From: Echinicola soli
GTDB lineage: Bacteria; Bacteroidota; Bacteroidia; Cytophagales; Cyclobacteriaceae
NCBI RefSeq assembly: GCF_006575665.1
Contig: NZ_CP041253.1
Coordinates: 5,273,501-5,337,500, forward strand
DNA: 64,000 nt
Direction of reading: 5' to 3'
The position numbers were made by a program, and so were the translations under genes. Numbering within the stretch: the first letter of the stretch is position 1; each line of letters opens with the position of its first letter. Below are positions 24,779-34,800 of the stretch, piece after piece. The notes under the pieces are model-generated. The model was not told where the DNA came from. It ran no database searches and saw only the letters and a program-made list of their open reading frames with translations.

Positions 24779-27700
24779 CTATTTTCTTCGAATAGCTATA
24801 TTGATTTTGTCTGCCAGTAAATACATGACAGGTACAATTACTAACGTTAAAAAGGTCGCAAAGGTTAACCCAAATATCACGGTCCAGGCCATTGGTCCCC
24901 AAAAATCTGCGTTATCGCCACCTACGTAAAACTGAGGATCGAAATCCGACAGCAGCGTAAAGAAGTCAATGTTCATTCCGATCGCCATTGGGATCAATCC
25001 CAGAATGGTCGTAATGGCGGTCAGCAGCACGGGACGAAGACGGATCTTGCCCCCTTCCACGATACTTGCCATCAGGTCCTCATAGGTCAGGTGTTCGTCC
25101 TCGCCCAATCCGCGATCCGAGCGCTTCCGCTCCCTCACCAAGTTGGTGTAGTCGATGAGTACGATGGCATTGTTTACCACCACCCCTGCCAGGGAAATAA
25201 TACCGATACCGGTCATGATCACCACAAAGTCCATATTGAAAATCGATAGCCCGATAAATACCCCGATGGTACTCAGGACCACCGAACACATGATGATAAA
25301 CGGTGTCATCAGGGAATTGAACTGTGCCACGATGATCAGGAAGATGGCCGCTACGGCGATCATCATCGCCCGCATAAGGAATTCCATGGATTTGGCCTGC
25401 TCTTCCTGCTCTCCGGTAAATTTGATATCGATACCATCCGGCAATTCATAATCCTCTAATCTCGACCTGATCCTGTTGTTGATCTCCGTCGGATTGAATC
25501 CTTCGTTGACGTTGGAGTAAATGGTGATCACTTTGTCAAGATCTTTCCGCTTTACCGAACCGTAGGTAGAACTGTATTCAAAGTTTGCTACAGAAGTAAT
25601 CGGTATATGCCTTTTATTGCCGAATTTGTCCATGAAATAGATCTTCTTGTTGACCAAGGCATCAACATCATAGCGGTATTTTTCGGCAAGCCTCAATTCG
25701 ATCGGGTAGTCATCCTCTCCTTCTTTGTATTTGCTAACTTCCAGCCCAAAGATTGCCGTTCTCAGCTCATTGGCAATCGTAGAGGTGGACAGGCCAAACC
25801 TACGAGCCTTTTCCCTGTCGATGTTGACAATCAGTTCCGGTTTTCCGGTCTGCAGGTCCATCTTCAGCTCTTCGATTCCTTGGATGTTAGCCCCTTGGAT
25901 AAACTCCCGGATATCTTCCACCTCTGCGACCAACTTCTCATAATCCTCACCGTTCACCTCTATGTTGATCGGTTTTCCTACAGGAGGGCCATTTTGCTCT
26001 TTGTCCACGGTGATCTGTACGCCGGGGTATTTTGCCATAGCCTCCCGGAGTTCTTCCATGATCTTTGTGGTGTTCTTGCCGTCCCGGTACTGGTATTCGA
26101 CAAAACTCACCGTCAGCATCGCCTTGTGCGGGGTTACCCCCATACTCGGCCCTTCGGAAGGATCGCTCGTGCCTTCCCCTACCTGGGCGATAAAGGCTTC
26201 CACAATATCCCGGTGCGGCTTGATCAACTCCATCACCTCGTCCTCCACTTTTTTACTAAATTCATTGGTAGCTTCAATGTCGGTACCAATGGGATATTCT
26301 ATAAAAATATTGACATAGTTAGGATCACTGCTTGGGAAAAATTCCACCTTAGGTGATCTTACCATCAACAGTACCAGTGAAAATATCAACACACCGAACA
26401 TGCCAAAGAAAAACAGGTACGGCTTTCGGCCACGGAGGGCAAAAGAAAGCAGCATTTCATATTTCTCTTCCAACCAAACCAAAAACACCTGTTGAAACCA
26501 CCTGATGGCCTTTTTCATGAAGATGGCATTGACCAGCGTGATGATGGCTGCGATCAGGGCTATATTGGCCATGGTAAACACCTGGGCGATATAGCAAATC
26601 GCTGCAATGGTCAACAAAGTCCCTGCAATGATAAAGGACCGCTTCTTGGGCTTGACATTGTCCAAATCCTGGATTTTCATTAACATCGCCGTCACCACCG
26701 GATTGATCACCAGTCCCACAAACAAGGATGATGAGAGCACGATGATCAAGGTAATGGGAAGGTATTTCATAAATTCCCCCATGATGTCCTGCCAGAAGGC
26801 CAGCGGGATAAAGGCCGCCACGGTAGTGGCCGTAGATGTAATGATCGGCCAGGCAACTTCACCTACCCCTTCCTTGGCCGCACGGATAGGGGTCTTCCCT
26901 TCCTGCATGAGCCTGTATACATTTTCGACGACCACGATACCGTTATCCACCAACATCCCCAGTGCGAGGATCATGGAAAACAGCACCATCATGTTCAGGG
27001 TCACTCCAAAGGCATTGAGGATCATAAAGGAGATGAACATGGAAAGCGGAATGGCGATCCCTACAAAGAGCGCATTCCTAAAGCCCATGAAAAACATCAG
27101 TACGATGATCACCAGGATGATCCCCGAGATGATACTGTTCTCCAGGTTGGCCACCATGCTGCGGGTCACTTTGGACTGGTCATTGGTGATGCTGACCTTC
27201 AGGTCGGAGGGAAAATGGTTATTTTCGGCTTCCTCCAGGATTTCCTTGATCTTATCACTGGCCGCCAAAAGGTTTTCCCCACCTCTCTTGATCACATTGA
27301 CGGTAACCACGGGAAGCCGGGAGGCGCGGGCATAACTTTCACGCTCCTTATACGTGTCCCTTACTTCGGCTACATCCCTGAGGTAGATGATATTTCCTCC
27401 TTCGATCTTGACGATGATGTCGTTGAGCTCTGAAGGATCTTCAAACTCTCCTGTAATCCGCAGCGCCCTCCTGAAATCACCGCTGAGGATGTTCCCTCCT
27501 GAGATCGTCACGTTTTCCGAAGAAATCGCATCGGCGATATCCCCAAAGCTCACCTCCATGGCCTCCATTTTGAACAGGTCGGCATTTACTTGGATCTCAC
27601 GGTCGATGGTACCGGTAAGGTCCGCACTGGATATCTCGGGCAGGGCCTCTATTTCATCTTCCAGGTACTCGCCAAACTCCTTCAGCTCTTCTTGTGAGTA

Positions 27701-28180
27701 ATTCCCCGAAAGGTTCACAAACATGATCGGCATTTCCGAAAAGTCGAGCTCAAAAATATTCGGATCCTGATCCAGGTCGGTGGGCAATTCGCTCTTGGAC
27801 TTGTCCACCGCATCCTTGGTATCCTGCAGGGCCCTGGAAATATCCACTCCGGGATTGAACTCGATGATAATGGTGGAGTAATCCTGTATGGAAGTAGACT
27901 CAATGGTCTTCACATCCTTGAGCGATTTAAGCTCCTTCTCAATGGGACGTGTGATGAGGTTCTCCATATCCACCGGGGAGTTTCCCGGATAGCTGGTCCC
28001 TATATACACGGTAGGGATGACAATTTCGGGAAAACTCTCCTTGGGCATCGTCCGGTAGGCATACAGGCCCATAAAAGTGATGATCAGCGAAAGGATGATC
28101 ACACTGGTCTTGTTATTGACCGCCAGCGAGGATAGCCCAAATTCCCTGGTTACATTCTTATCTTGTTGTTTTTCTGCCAT
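24779..28180 (-). CDS. RND-family efflux pump inner-membrane permease
   Basis: A proton-driven AcrB/CusA-type transporter of 1133 aa, the usual size. It has a transmembrane helix at about 27-45 (TSVIILSLIITFMGLYAY), a large periplasmic porter domain, a helix block 340-530, a second porter domain, and a final block about 930-1125. Proton-relay region residues are visible in MILALGMLVDNGIVVVENVYR (helix 4, paired Asp in LVDN). TPIRAAKEGVGEVAWPIITST and the C-terminal GVVVNNAIVLIDYTNLVRE are family signatures. It is the last gene of the tetR-tolC-adaptor-RND operon, 2 bp after the adaptor gene. Likely substrates are hydrophobic compounds rather than metals, but this is uncertain. Confidence 0.95.
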   Translation of the reverse strand: MAEKQQDKNVTREFGLSSLAVNNKTSVIILSLIITFMGLYAYRTMPKESFPEIVIPTVYIGTSYPGNSPVDMENLITRPIEKELKSLKDVKTIESTSIQDYSTIIIEFNPGVDISRALQDTKDAVDKSKSELPTDLDQDPNIFELDFSEMPIMFVNLSGNYSQEELKEFGEYLEDEIEALPEISSADLTGTIDREIQVNADLFKMEAMEVSFGDIADAISSENVTISGGNILSGDFRRALRITGEFEDPSELNDIIVKIEGGNIIYLRDVAEVRDTYKERESYARASRLPVVTVNVIKRGGENLLAASDKIKEILEEAENNHFPSDLKVSITNDQSKVTRSMVANLENSIISGIILVIIVLMFFMGFRNALFVGIAIPLSMFISFMILNAFGVTLNMMVLFSMILALGMLVDNGIVVVENVYRLMQEGKTPIRAAKEGVGEVAWPIITSTATTVAAFIPLAFWQDIMGEFMKYLPITLIIVLSSSLFVGLVINPVVTAMLMKIQDLDNVKPKKRSFIIAGTLLTIAAICYIAQVFTMANIALIAAIITLVNAIFMKKAIRWFQQVFLVWLEEKYEMLLSFALRGRKPYLFFFGMFGVLIFSLVLLMVRSPKVEFFPSSDPNYVNIFIEYPIGTDIEATNEFSKKVEDEVMELIKPHRDIVEAFIAQVGEGTSDPSEGPSMGVTPHKAMLTVSFVEYQYRDGKNTTKIMEELREAMAKYPGVQITVDKEQNGPPVGKPINIEVNGEDYEKLVAEVEDIREFIQGANIQGIEELKMDLQTGKPELIVNIDREKARRFGLSTSTIANELRTAIFGLEVSKYKEGEDDYPIELRLAEKYRYDVDALVNKKIYFMDKFGNKRHIPITSVANFEYSSTYGSVKRKDLDKVITIYSNVNEGFNPTEINNRIRSRLEDYELPDGIDIKFTGEQEEQAKSMEFLMRAMMIAVAAIFLIIVAQFNSLMTPFIIMCSVVLSTIGVFIGLSIFNMDFVVIMTGIGIISLAGVVVNNAIVLIDYTNLVRERKRSDRGLGEDEHLTYEDLMASIVEGGKIRLRPVLLTAITTILGLIPMAIGMNIDFFTLLSDFDPQFYVGGDNADFWGPMAWTVIFGLTFATFLTLVIVPVMYLLADKINIAIRRK

Positions 28181-28182
28181 GA

Positions 28183-29346
28183 TTAACTTTCAACGATTTG
28201 AACTTTGGAACCTTCAGCTACTTCTCTGAATCCTTTGTCTATCAGCACTTCCCCGCCTGAAAGTCCTTCCTTGATTTCGGAAACCCTGTGATAGGTCTCT
28301 CCCTTCGTGATGTATTGTTTCTTGGCCTGTCCGTTGTCCACCACAAAGACGTACTCGCCTTTGTTATCACGTTGGATTAGGTTGGTAGGAACGGTCGTCG
28401 CCGCTTTATTTTCATAATCCTTGATCCGGAGCACCGATATCATATTCGGTTTGATATGCTTCACGCTCGGCAAGAACACCTCCACTTTGAAGGTTCTGTT
28501 ATTGGGATTGATGATGGCTCCCACTGCGGTCACTTTGGTATTAACCTCACGGTCCAGTGAAGGGAATTGCACTTTTACCGAATCTCCTTGCTCCAACACC
28601 CCTACATAGGCCTCGGAAATATCCGCTTCGATGTACAGGTCGCTTTCCCCGACAAAGTTGATGATCGGCATGCCCGGCTGCACCAGCTCTCCCAGTTTTA
28701 CCATCACCTCTTCCACAGTACCATGGTACGGAGCACGGATGGTGGTTTTATCCTTCTGTGTTTTTAGGGTTTCCAGGTTCTTCTCCAGCGACTCCACCCT
28801 GTTTTTTGCTTCGAGGTACTGCACTTCGGTGCCGATTTCGCGTTCCCAAAGGCGCTTCTGCTTTTCATATAGGGTAGTGGCCAGGTCCAGCTGTGTCTCC
28901 AGTTCGGAGATATTGTTATCAATGGATTCCCCATCAATGCTCACCAATACCTCTCCTTTGGAAGCCCGCATCCCTTCATGCACATCGATCTGCTCTATCC
29001 TTCCGGACACTTCGGAACTGATGTTGACATTCTTTTTGGAAAGTACCGATCCGGTCACTTCCAGGTAATGTTCAAAGGCTTGGTTCTGGGCCTTGACAGT
29101 GGTCACCAAAACGGATTTTCTATTGCTCCTTGCAAAAGTAGAGTCCTCTGCGGAAATCTCCTTTTCGAGCGCGGAGATATTATCCTTCAGCTCATGGTAC
29201 TGATCCTTGTATGCTTTCAGCTGGGCTTTTTTTGCCTCCAGCTCAGATTCTTGCGGGCCGCAGGAAAAAGTCATTGCGGCCGCTAATGCCAATGATAATC
29301 TGGAAAAGGTTTTCATATTGCTATAATGGTATATGTATTTTTTCAT
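28183..29346 (-). CDS. RND efflux periplasmic adaptor (membrane fusion protein)
   Basis: A 387-aa HlyD/AcrA-type adaptor. The signal peptide ends in a lipobox (LALAAAMTFSC), so it is probably lipid-anchored in the periplasm. After it comes a coiled coil (ELEAKKAQLKAYKDQYHELKDNISALEKEI), then the barrel-sandwich/lipoyl half (GRIEQIDVHEGMRASKGEVLVSID), a second helical hairpin (about 140-200), and the beta-barrel (IRAPYHGTVEEVMVKLGELVQPGMPIINFVG). The start overlaps the TolC-gene stop (ATGA); an internal ATG at 29316 would give a shorter signal peptide and is an alternative. It bridges the RND pump and the outer-membrane TolC protein encoded in the same operon. Confidence 0.93.
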   Translation of the reverse strand: MKKYIYHYSNMKTFSRLSLALAAAMTFSCGPQESELEAKKAQLKAYKDQYHELKDNISALEKEISAEDSTFARSNRKSVLVTTVKAQNQAFEHYLEVTGSVLSKKNVNISSEVSGRIEQIDVHEGMRASKGEVLVSIDGESIDNNISELETQLDLATTLYEKQKRLWEREIGTEVQYLEAKNRVESLEKNLETLKTQKDKTTIRAPYHGTVEEVMVKLGELVQPGMPIINFVGESDLYIEADISEAYVGVLEQGDSVKVQFPSLDREVNTKVTAVGAIINPNNRTFKVEVFLPSVKHIKPNMISVLRIKDYENKAATTVPTNLIQRDNKGEYVFVVDNGQAKKQYITKGETYHRVSEIKEGLSGGEVLIDKGFREVAEGSKVQIVES

Positions 29347-30698
29347 CTTAATATTCCTAATGCTTTTTCAAGATCCACCTTGGAGATCAAAGCGTCGTAC
29401 AATGCACTGTAATAATTGATCTCGGCTTCCACAAGGTCGGAGTCCGCCTCCACTACCTCAAAGTTGGAGCCCACACCTTCGGTATACTTGATCCGGCTGA
29501 TTTCGTACACTTCGCTGGCAAGCTCCATGTTTTCCCGCTGGACATCCAGTGTTTTGAGGTTGTTCTGCAGGTTTGTCCTCGCCTGGAAGCGTTCGACCAC
29601 AATGTTATCATCCAGCATGTCGATCTGGTTTTCGATCTGCTGCAGCTGGATACGGTTTTGCTGGATCCGCTTGGCCTTGGCCAGTCCATCAAAAATGGGC
29701 ACGTTCAGCGTGAGCCCGACAAAGGCACCCGTAAACCAATTTTCACCATCCCATAGCGTGTTGAACTGCTGTCCTGCACCGTTCCGCTGGTAGGTGAAGT
29801 TCGCGTTGAGACTGGGCAGGTACTGTACCGTATTGTTTTTCAGGTCCAGTTTCACCAGTTCCCAGTTGGTCTGTAGCTGGTCCATTTCTACCCTTCGGTA
29901 ACCTGGGTTGTCCAATAGATCCGTAATTTGCTCCGGCTGGTTCAAATCCCGCAAGCTTTCGGTCATGCGGATCTCATATTCAATCGGCAGGCCCATCTGG
30001 ACCTTTAGCAGTTGCTTGCTGATCTCTGAGGCGGCATTGATCTTATCCAGCTCGGTCCTGATGTTATTGTACTGCACCTTCACACGGGAAACTTCGATCT
30101 TCTCGGCAAAGCCTTCCTCATACAGGGCCGTAGTTTCCTGGAGCAGCGTGTCGATCCTTGCCAGATTGGCCTCGGCGAGCTGCTGCCGCTCCTCGTTGAC
30201 CAGCACGGTAAAAAAGGCCTTTTTGACATTCTCGATGACATCATTTTCGGTTTTTTCCTTATCAAACTCGCTGAGCTGTCTGTAGGTACGTGCTGCCTTT
30301 AGTCCCACAAAGTACGATCCGTCAAAGATCATCTGGTTCACCGTTACCGATATGCCACTCTGGTAGTTGACGCCAAACTGTACCGGAATCACATCCGAAG
30401 GGTTGTCCGGATCTGCAAAAGGTCCCTCGTTGGGCAAAAACATCACCGGAATGGATACGTTCTTGGTAAAATCAAAACTGCCATTGATCTGGGGCAGTCC
30501 CTGAGCCACCTGCTCTCCTACCGAAGCTTTTGAAGCAAAAGTCTCCAGCAAGGCATTCTTGGCATCGGCGTTGTTTTCCAAAGCGTACTGGACGCTTTCC
30601 TCTAAAGTAAACTCCAATACTTCCTGGGCGGATACCCGACCTGCCAGCAGGCAGGTGAGCAGGACGCCAAAAAGGGAGAATCTGGTTGTTAAACGCAT
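29343..30698 (-). CDS. TolC-family outer-membrane efflux protein
   Basis: A 451-aa outer-membrane channel. Signal peptide MRLTTRFSLFGVLLTCLLAGRVSAQ is cleaved near residue 25. The mature protein shows the two OEP repeats: LEESVQYALENNADAKNA and later SEVYEISRIKYTEGVGSNFEVVEADSDLVEAEINYYSALYDALISKVDLEKALG. These form the long coiled alpha-barrel. It lies between tetR (3-bp gap) and the adaptor gene (4-bp overlap), completing a tripartite pump. Confidence 0.94.
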   Translation of the reverse strand: MRLTTRFSLFGVLLTCLLAGRVSAQEVLEFTLEESVQYALENNADAKNALLETFASKASVGEQVAQGLPQINGSFDFTKNVSIPVMFLPNEGPFADPDNPSDVIPVQFGVNYQSGISVTVNQMIFDGSYFVGLKAARTYRQLSEFDKEKTENDVIENVKKAFFTVLVNEERQQLAEANLARIDTLLQETTALYEEGFAEKIEVSRVKVQYNNIRTELDKINAASEISKQLLKVQMGLPIEYEIRMTESLRDLNQPEQITDLLDNPGYRRVEMDQLQTNWELVKLDLKNNTVQYLPSLNANFTYQRNGAGQQFNTLWDGENWFTGAFVGLTLNVPIFDGLAKAKRIQQNRIQLQQIENQIDMLDDNIVVERFQARTNLQNNLKTLDVQRENMELASEVYEISRIKYTEGVGSNFEVVEADSDLVEAEINYYSALYDALISKVDLEKALGILR

Positions 30699-30701
30699 GA
30701 A

Positions 30702-31307
30702 TTAATCCTGATTATTGATTTTATAAAATAGTTCTCTTCCTTTATCGGTCAAAATACCGTGGATAAAATGATCCATGATCGCCATCTGAACTTCCATAAC
30801 ATTGAATTTCGATGGCGGGAATTTTTCCGAATCAAATGTACTGGCAATCTGGTCCATTCTGACCAAGGCCAGGATATTTGCATCAATTTCCGGCCTGAAG
30901 TACCCTTCTTTCTTACCTTTCTCCAAGACGTCAGAAATGGTCTTGATGGCACAGTTTTGCCTAAAATCCTCAAACAATTTCCAACAACTGGGATAATACC
31001 GCTGGATTTCACTGAATACCACAGGGTTGATATTGGAAAACCTTGAGCGGATGTATTTGGACACCTCCACAAAATGCCATATCGCCCCTTGGTTTTCATC
31101 ATAGAGATTCATAAAAAACTCCTGGTCCTCCAGCATTTTGTTTTTAAAGGCCTCCAGCACCAACTGCGCCTTATCCTTGAACTCCTGGTATATCGTCTTC
31201 TTCGAAACACCAGCAGCCCGGGCTATATCATCCACGGTCACATACCTTACCCCCAAACGGGCAAATTGGTCCATGGCGATTGTCAATATCTTTTCGCGTG
31301 TCTCCAA
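30702..31307 (-). CDS. TetR/AcrR-family repressor of the efflux operon
   Basis: A 201-aa regulator, first gene of the efflux operon. The N-terminal DNA-binding domain shows the TetR pattern: REKILTIAMDQFARLGVRYVTVDDIARAAGVSKKTIYQEFKDKAQLVLEAF (about residues 4-55). The rest is an all-helical ligand-binding domain with no similarity I can use to predict the inducer. A 9-bp inverted repeat overlapping the promoter at 31339-31375 is the likely operator, so the protein probably represses its own operon. The downstream tolC start is 3 bp after its stop. Confidence 0.92.
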   Translation of the reverse strand: METREKILTIAMDQFARLGVRYVTVDDIARAAGVSKKTIYQEFKDKAQLVLEAFKNKMLEDQEFFMNLYDENQGAIWHFVEVSKYIRSRFSNINPVVFSEIQRYYPSCWKLFEDFRQNCAIKTISDVLEKGKKEGYFRPEIDANILALVRMDQIASTFDSEKFPPSKFNVMEVQMAIMDHFIHGILTDKGRELFYKINNQD

Positions 31308-31338
31308 AATCTCAGTCCACTTCTAAATTTCACTCACG

Positions 31339-31375
31339 CAAAACTGCGGAAACTTTATGAAACCTCAAAGTTTCC
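31339..31375 (-). promoter_or_regulatory. Promoter and operator of the efflux operon
   Basis: On the minus strand: TTTG (31369-31366), exactly 19 bp, then CAGTTTTG (31346-31339), one mismatch from the Bacteroidota TTTG-N19-TAnnTTTG promoter, ending 31 bp before the tetR start codon. A perfect inverted repeat GGAAACTTT / AAAGTTTCC (31348-31356 and 31367-31375, 10-bp spacer) spans the -33 box and spacer, an ideal place for TetR repression. Confidence 0.75.
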
Positions 31376-31379
31376 GGCG

Positions 31380-31784
31380 TTTTATTTCCACTCCCTGGTG
31401 CCTCTCATCAAAAACCCTACAAAAACCAAAACCACCCCGGGTAGGGTATCCCGGCCACTTCGAAAGACCGCACTGTACGCATATGGTCAATGCATTGTCC
31501 ATAACCGGACGACAGACTAACCTTTTATTCTTCATCAAAGGTATTGGGCGAATAGCAAAAGTCCCCACGTGTTTAGGTTATCTTTATTAAATACTCGGTG
31601 AAGCCCCCGCTTTTATCGGTAAGGCTTTGATCCCCCGGCAACTTTCCTGAACCACCTCTCCTCGACGGTGTTCTCCCCTCTGATATAACGTGTAGAAAAA
31701 CTCCAAAACCATTGTGCTGACAAGCCGTTCCCGTACAGCCAATATAAAATCCAACGGGCTCTTCCAAGTTTTCAACCATTTGCG
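31380..31784. other. Divergent intergenic region, upstream of purL
   Basis: About 400 bp between the tetR promoter and the purL -7 element. I see no gene, RNA or repeat. Short open frames on both strands lack recognisable features. Confidence 0.35.
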
Positions 31785-31792
31785 TACCTTTG
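31785..31792 (+). promoter_or_regulatory. Candidate -7 element of purL
   Basis: TACCTTTG matches TAnnTTTG exactly, 34 bp before the purL start codon. I found no TTTG at the ideal -33 distance, so promoter strength may depend on other contacts. Confidence 0.55.
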
Positions 31793-31826
31793 CTCCTTAA
31801 TTTATGGTCATCCAATAACAGCGGAC

Positions 31827-34800
31827 ATGATTCTCTTTTTCCAATCCCCACAAAAAAACACCATCTACGCTCTAGAAGCCAAACAACCTGTCGCACCTGA
31901 GGACCTCCAAAAGCTTTCATGGCTCTTTGGCGAAGCCAGCCAGCTCGCACAGGAAAAGGTGGAAGGCAGCTATGCCGGCCCCAGAAAAGAAATGATCACT
32001 CCCTGGTCTACCAATGCAGTGGAAATCACTGCCAATATGGGCATCTCGGGAATCCTTAGAATTGAGGAGTTCAGTCTCCTGGAGGAAGGCCAGGAAATTG
32101 ACCCTATGCTCCAGGCCAAGTACGATGGACTTGGGCAGGACACCTTTACCATCGACCTGAAACCAGAAGAAGTGCTGTCGATCACCGACATCAAATCTTA
32201 TAATGTACAGGAAGGCCTTGCCCTGAGCGATGAGGAAATCGGATATTTGGAAAAGGTCAGCAAAAGTCTTGGCAGGCCACTGACCGACAGTGAGGTTTTC
32301 GGCTTCAGCCAAGTGAATTCCGAACACTGCCGCCACAAGATATTCAATGGCACCTTTGTCATCGATGGAGAGGAAAAGGAAAACACCCTATTCCAGTTGA
32401 TCAAAAAAACCTCTATCAAGCATCCGAATAAAATCGTTTCTGCCTATAAGGACAATGTGGCCTTCGTTAAGGGACCAAAGGCGCAGCAATTTGCCCCCAA
32501 AAGCCAGGATAAAGCCGATTATTTCCAGCCAGAAAGCATCGACACCGTCCTTTCGCTAAAGGCGGAAACGCATAATTTCCCCACTACTGTAGAACCTTTT
32601 AATGGCGCTGCCACCGGTTCGGGAGGAGAAATCCGGGACAGGCTGGCAGGAGGAACGGCCTCCATTCCACTGGCCGGTACGGCCGTATACATGACCTCCT
32701 ACTCCAGAAGCGAGGCGGGAAGAAGCTGGGAAAAGGATCTCAACGAGCGAAAATGGCTCTACCAAACCCCAATGGACATCCTGATCAAGGCCTCCAACGG
32801 TGCCAGTGATTTTGGCAATAAATTTGGACAGCCCTTGATCTGTGGAAGTGTCCTTACCTTTGAGCATGAAGAAAACGATAAGCAGTTTGGCTTTGACAAG
32901 GTCATCATGCTGGCAGGTGGTATTGGATTTACCAGGGAAAAATACAGCCTTAAGAACACCCCGGTAAAAGGCAACAAAATCGTCATCATGGGCGGCGACA
33001 ACTACCGCATTGGCATGGGCGGAAGTGCCGTTTCTTCGGTAAACACCGGTGAATTCAGCAATTCCATCGAGCTGAATGCCATTCAGCGCTCCAACCCTGA
33101 AATGCAAAAAAGAGTGGCCAATGTCATTCGAGCCATGGCCGAAAACGACCATAATCCTATCATCTCCATCCACGACCACGGAGCCGGCGGACACCTTAAC
33201 TGCCTGTCTGAACTGGTAGAAGATACGGGAGGAAATATCGACATTGATAAACTTCCCGTGGGCGACCCTACCCTATCTGCCAAGGAGATCATCGGCAACG
33301 AGTCCCAGGAAAGAATGGGATTGGTCATCGGCGAGGAGCATGTGGAAACCTTGAAAAAAATATCCGAACGTGAACGTGCTCCATTCTATGTGGTGGGTGA
33401 AACCACCGGGGACATGCACTTCAGGTTTGAAAACAAAAACTCGGGAGAAAAACCGATCGACTGGGACTTGTCCCATATGTTTGGCAGCTCTCCCAAAACC
33501 ATCCTTACCGACAACAAAGCAACGACACAATATGCAGAGCCTGTCTACCAAACCGCTGATCTGAAGCAGTATATTGCCGAGGTTCTCCAATTGGAAGCTG
33601 TGGCCTGTAAGGACTGGCTCACCAATAAAGTGGATAGATCGGTAACAGGTCGTGTGGCCACCCAGCAGACCACTGGCGCCATCCAGGTACCCCTGAACAA
33701 CGTCGCTGTCATGGCCATAGACTTTACCGGTAAAAAAGGCATCGCTACTTCCATCGGGCATGCTCCCGTGGCGGCTTTGACCAACCCGGAAGCAGGATCC
33801 AAACTGGCCATCGCAGAAGCACTTACCAACTTGGTATGGGCACCGATAGAGGACGGGCTCAGCGGTATTTCGCTCAGTGCCAACTGGATGTGGCCTGCCA
33901 AAAACGAGGGAGAAAACGACCGCCTGTACAGGGCCGTTCAGTCGGTGAGCGACTTTGCCATTGACTTGGGCATCAATATCCCTACCGGAAAAGATTCCCT
34001 GTCCATGACCCAAAAATACCCTGACGGCAAGACCGTCTACTCACCCGGCACGGTCATCATCTCCAGCGTGGGCGAATGTGCCGATATCCGCAAGACGGTC
34101 ACTCCAGACCTGAAACCGGTGACGGGCACCAAACTGCTTTATATAGACTTCTCCAAGGACAATGCTCAGTTGGGAGGAAGCAGTTTTGCACAAGTGGTCA
34201 ATAAAATAGGCAATACACCGCCTACTGTCAAGGACAATGACTACTTCGCAAAAGCCTTTATGGCCGTGCAGCAATTGGTAGCAAAGGGACTGCTCCTTTC
34301 AGGACACGACATCTCCTCTGGTGGTTTGATCACCACGCTACTGGAAATGACCTTCCCTACCAAGGCTTGCGGACTGAATGTCAAAACGGACCAACTCGAA
34401 GAGAAGGACATTATCAAAGCCCTTTTTGCTGAAAATCCCGGCGTGGTCGTCCAGGCCAAGGATGCCAAAACTGTAAAAGCCAACCTGGAAGAACTTGGCA
34501 TTTCCTACATCACCATTGCAGAAGTCACCACTGACGGCAAGGTAACCCTGGAAGGAGTGGACATGTCACTCGATGTGGCCTCACACCGGGACACTTGGTT
34601 CAAATCATCCTACCTGCTGGACCAAAAACAAAGTGGTCAGCGGCTTGCCAAGGACCGATTTGACAATTATAAGCAGCAGCCATTGGAATTTACGTTTGGC
34701 AAGAACTGGGAAGGCACTTACGATGCCTTTAAGCTAAACCCTTACCGGCATGAAGCCAATGGCACCAAAGCCGCCATCATCCGGGAAAAGGGGGTAAATG

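Noticed and set aside
30702..31307. Naming the efflux operon as a specific multidrug or metal pump (e.g. acrAB, cusAB)
   Set aside because: The adaptor lacks visible metal-binding Met/His clusters, and substrate range cannot be read from sequence; only the RND class is supported.
31573..31950. 125-codon minus-strand frame spanning the purL promoter
   Set aside because: It crosses the purL -7 element and start codon antisense and shows no recognisable domain.
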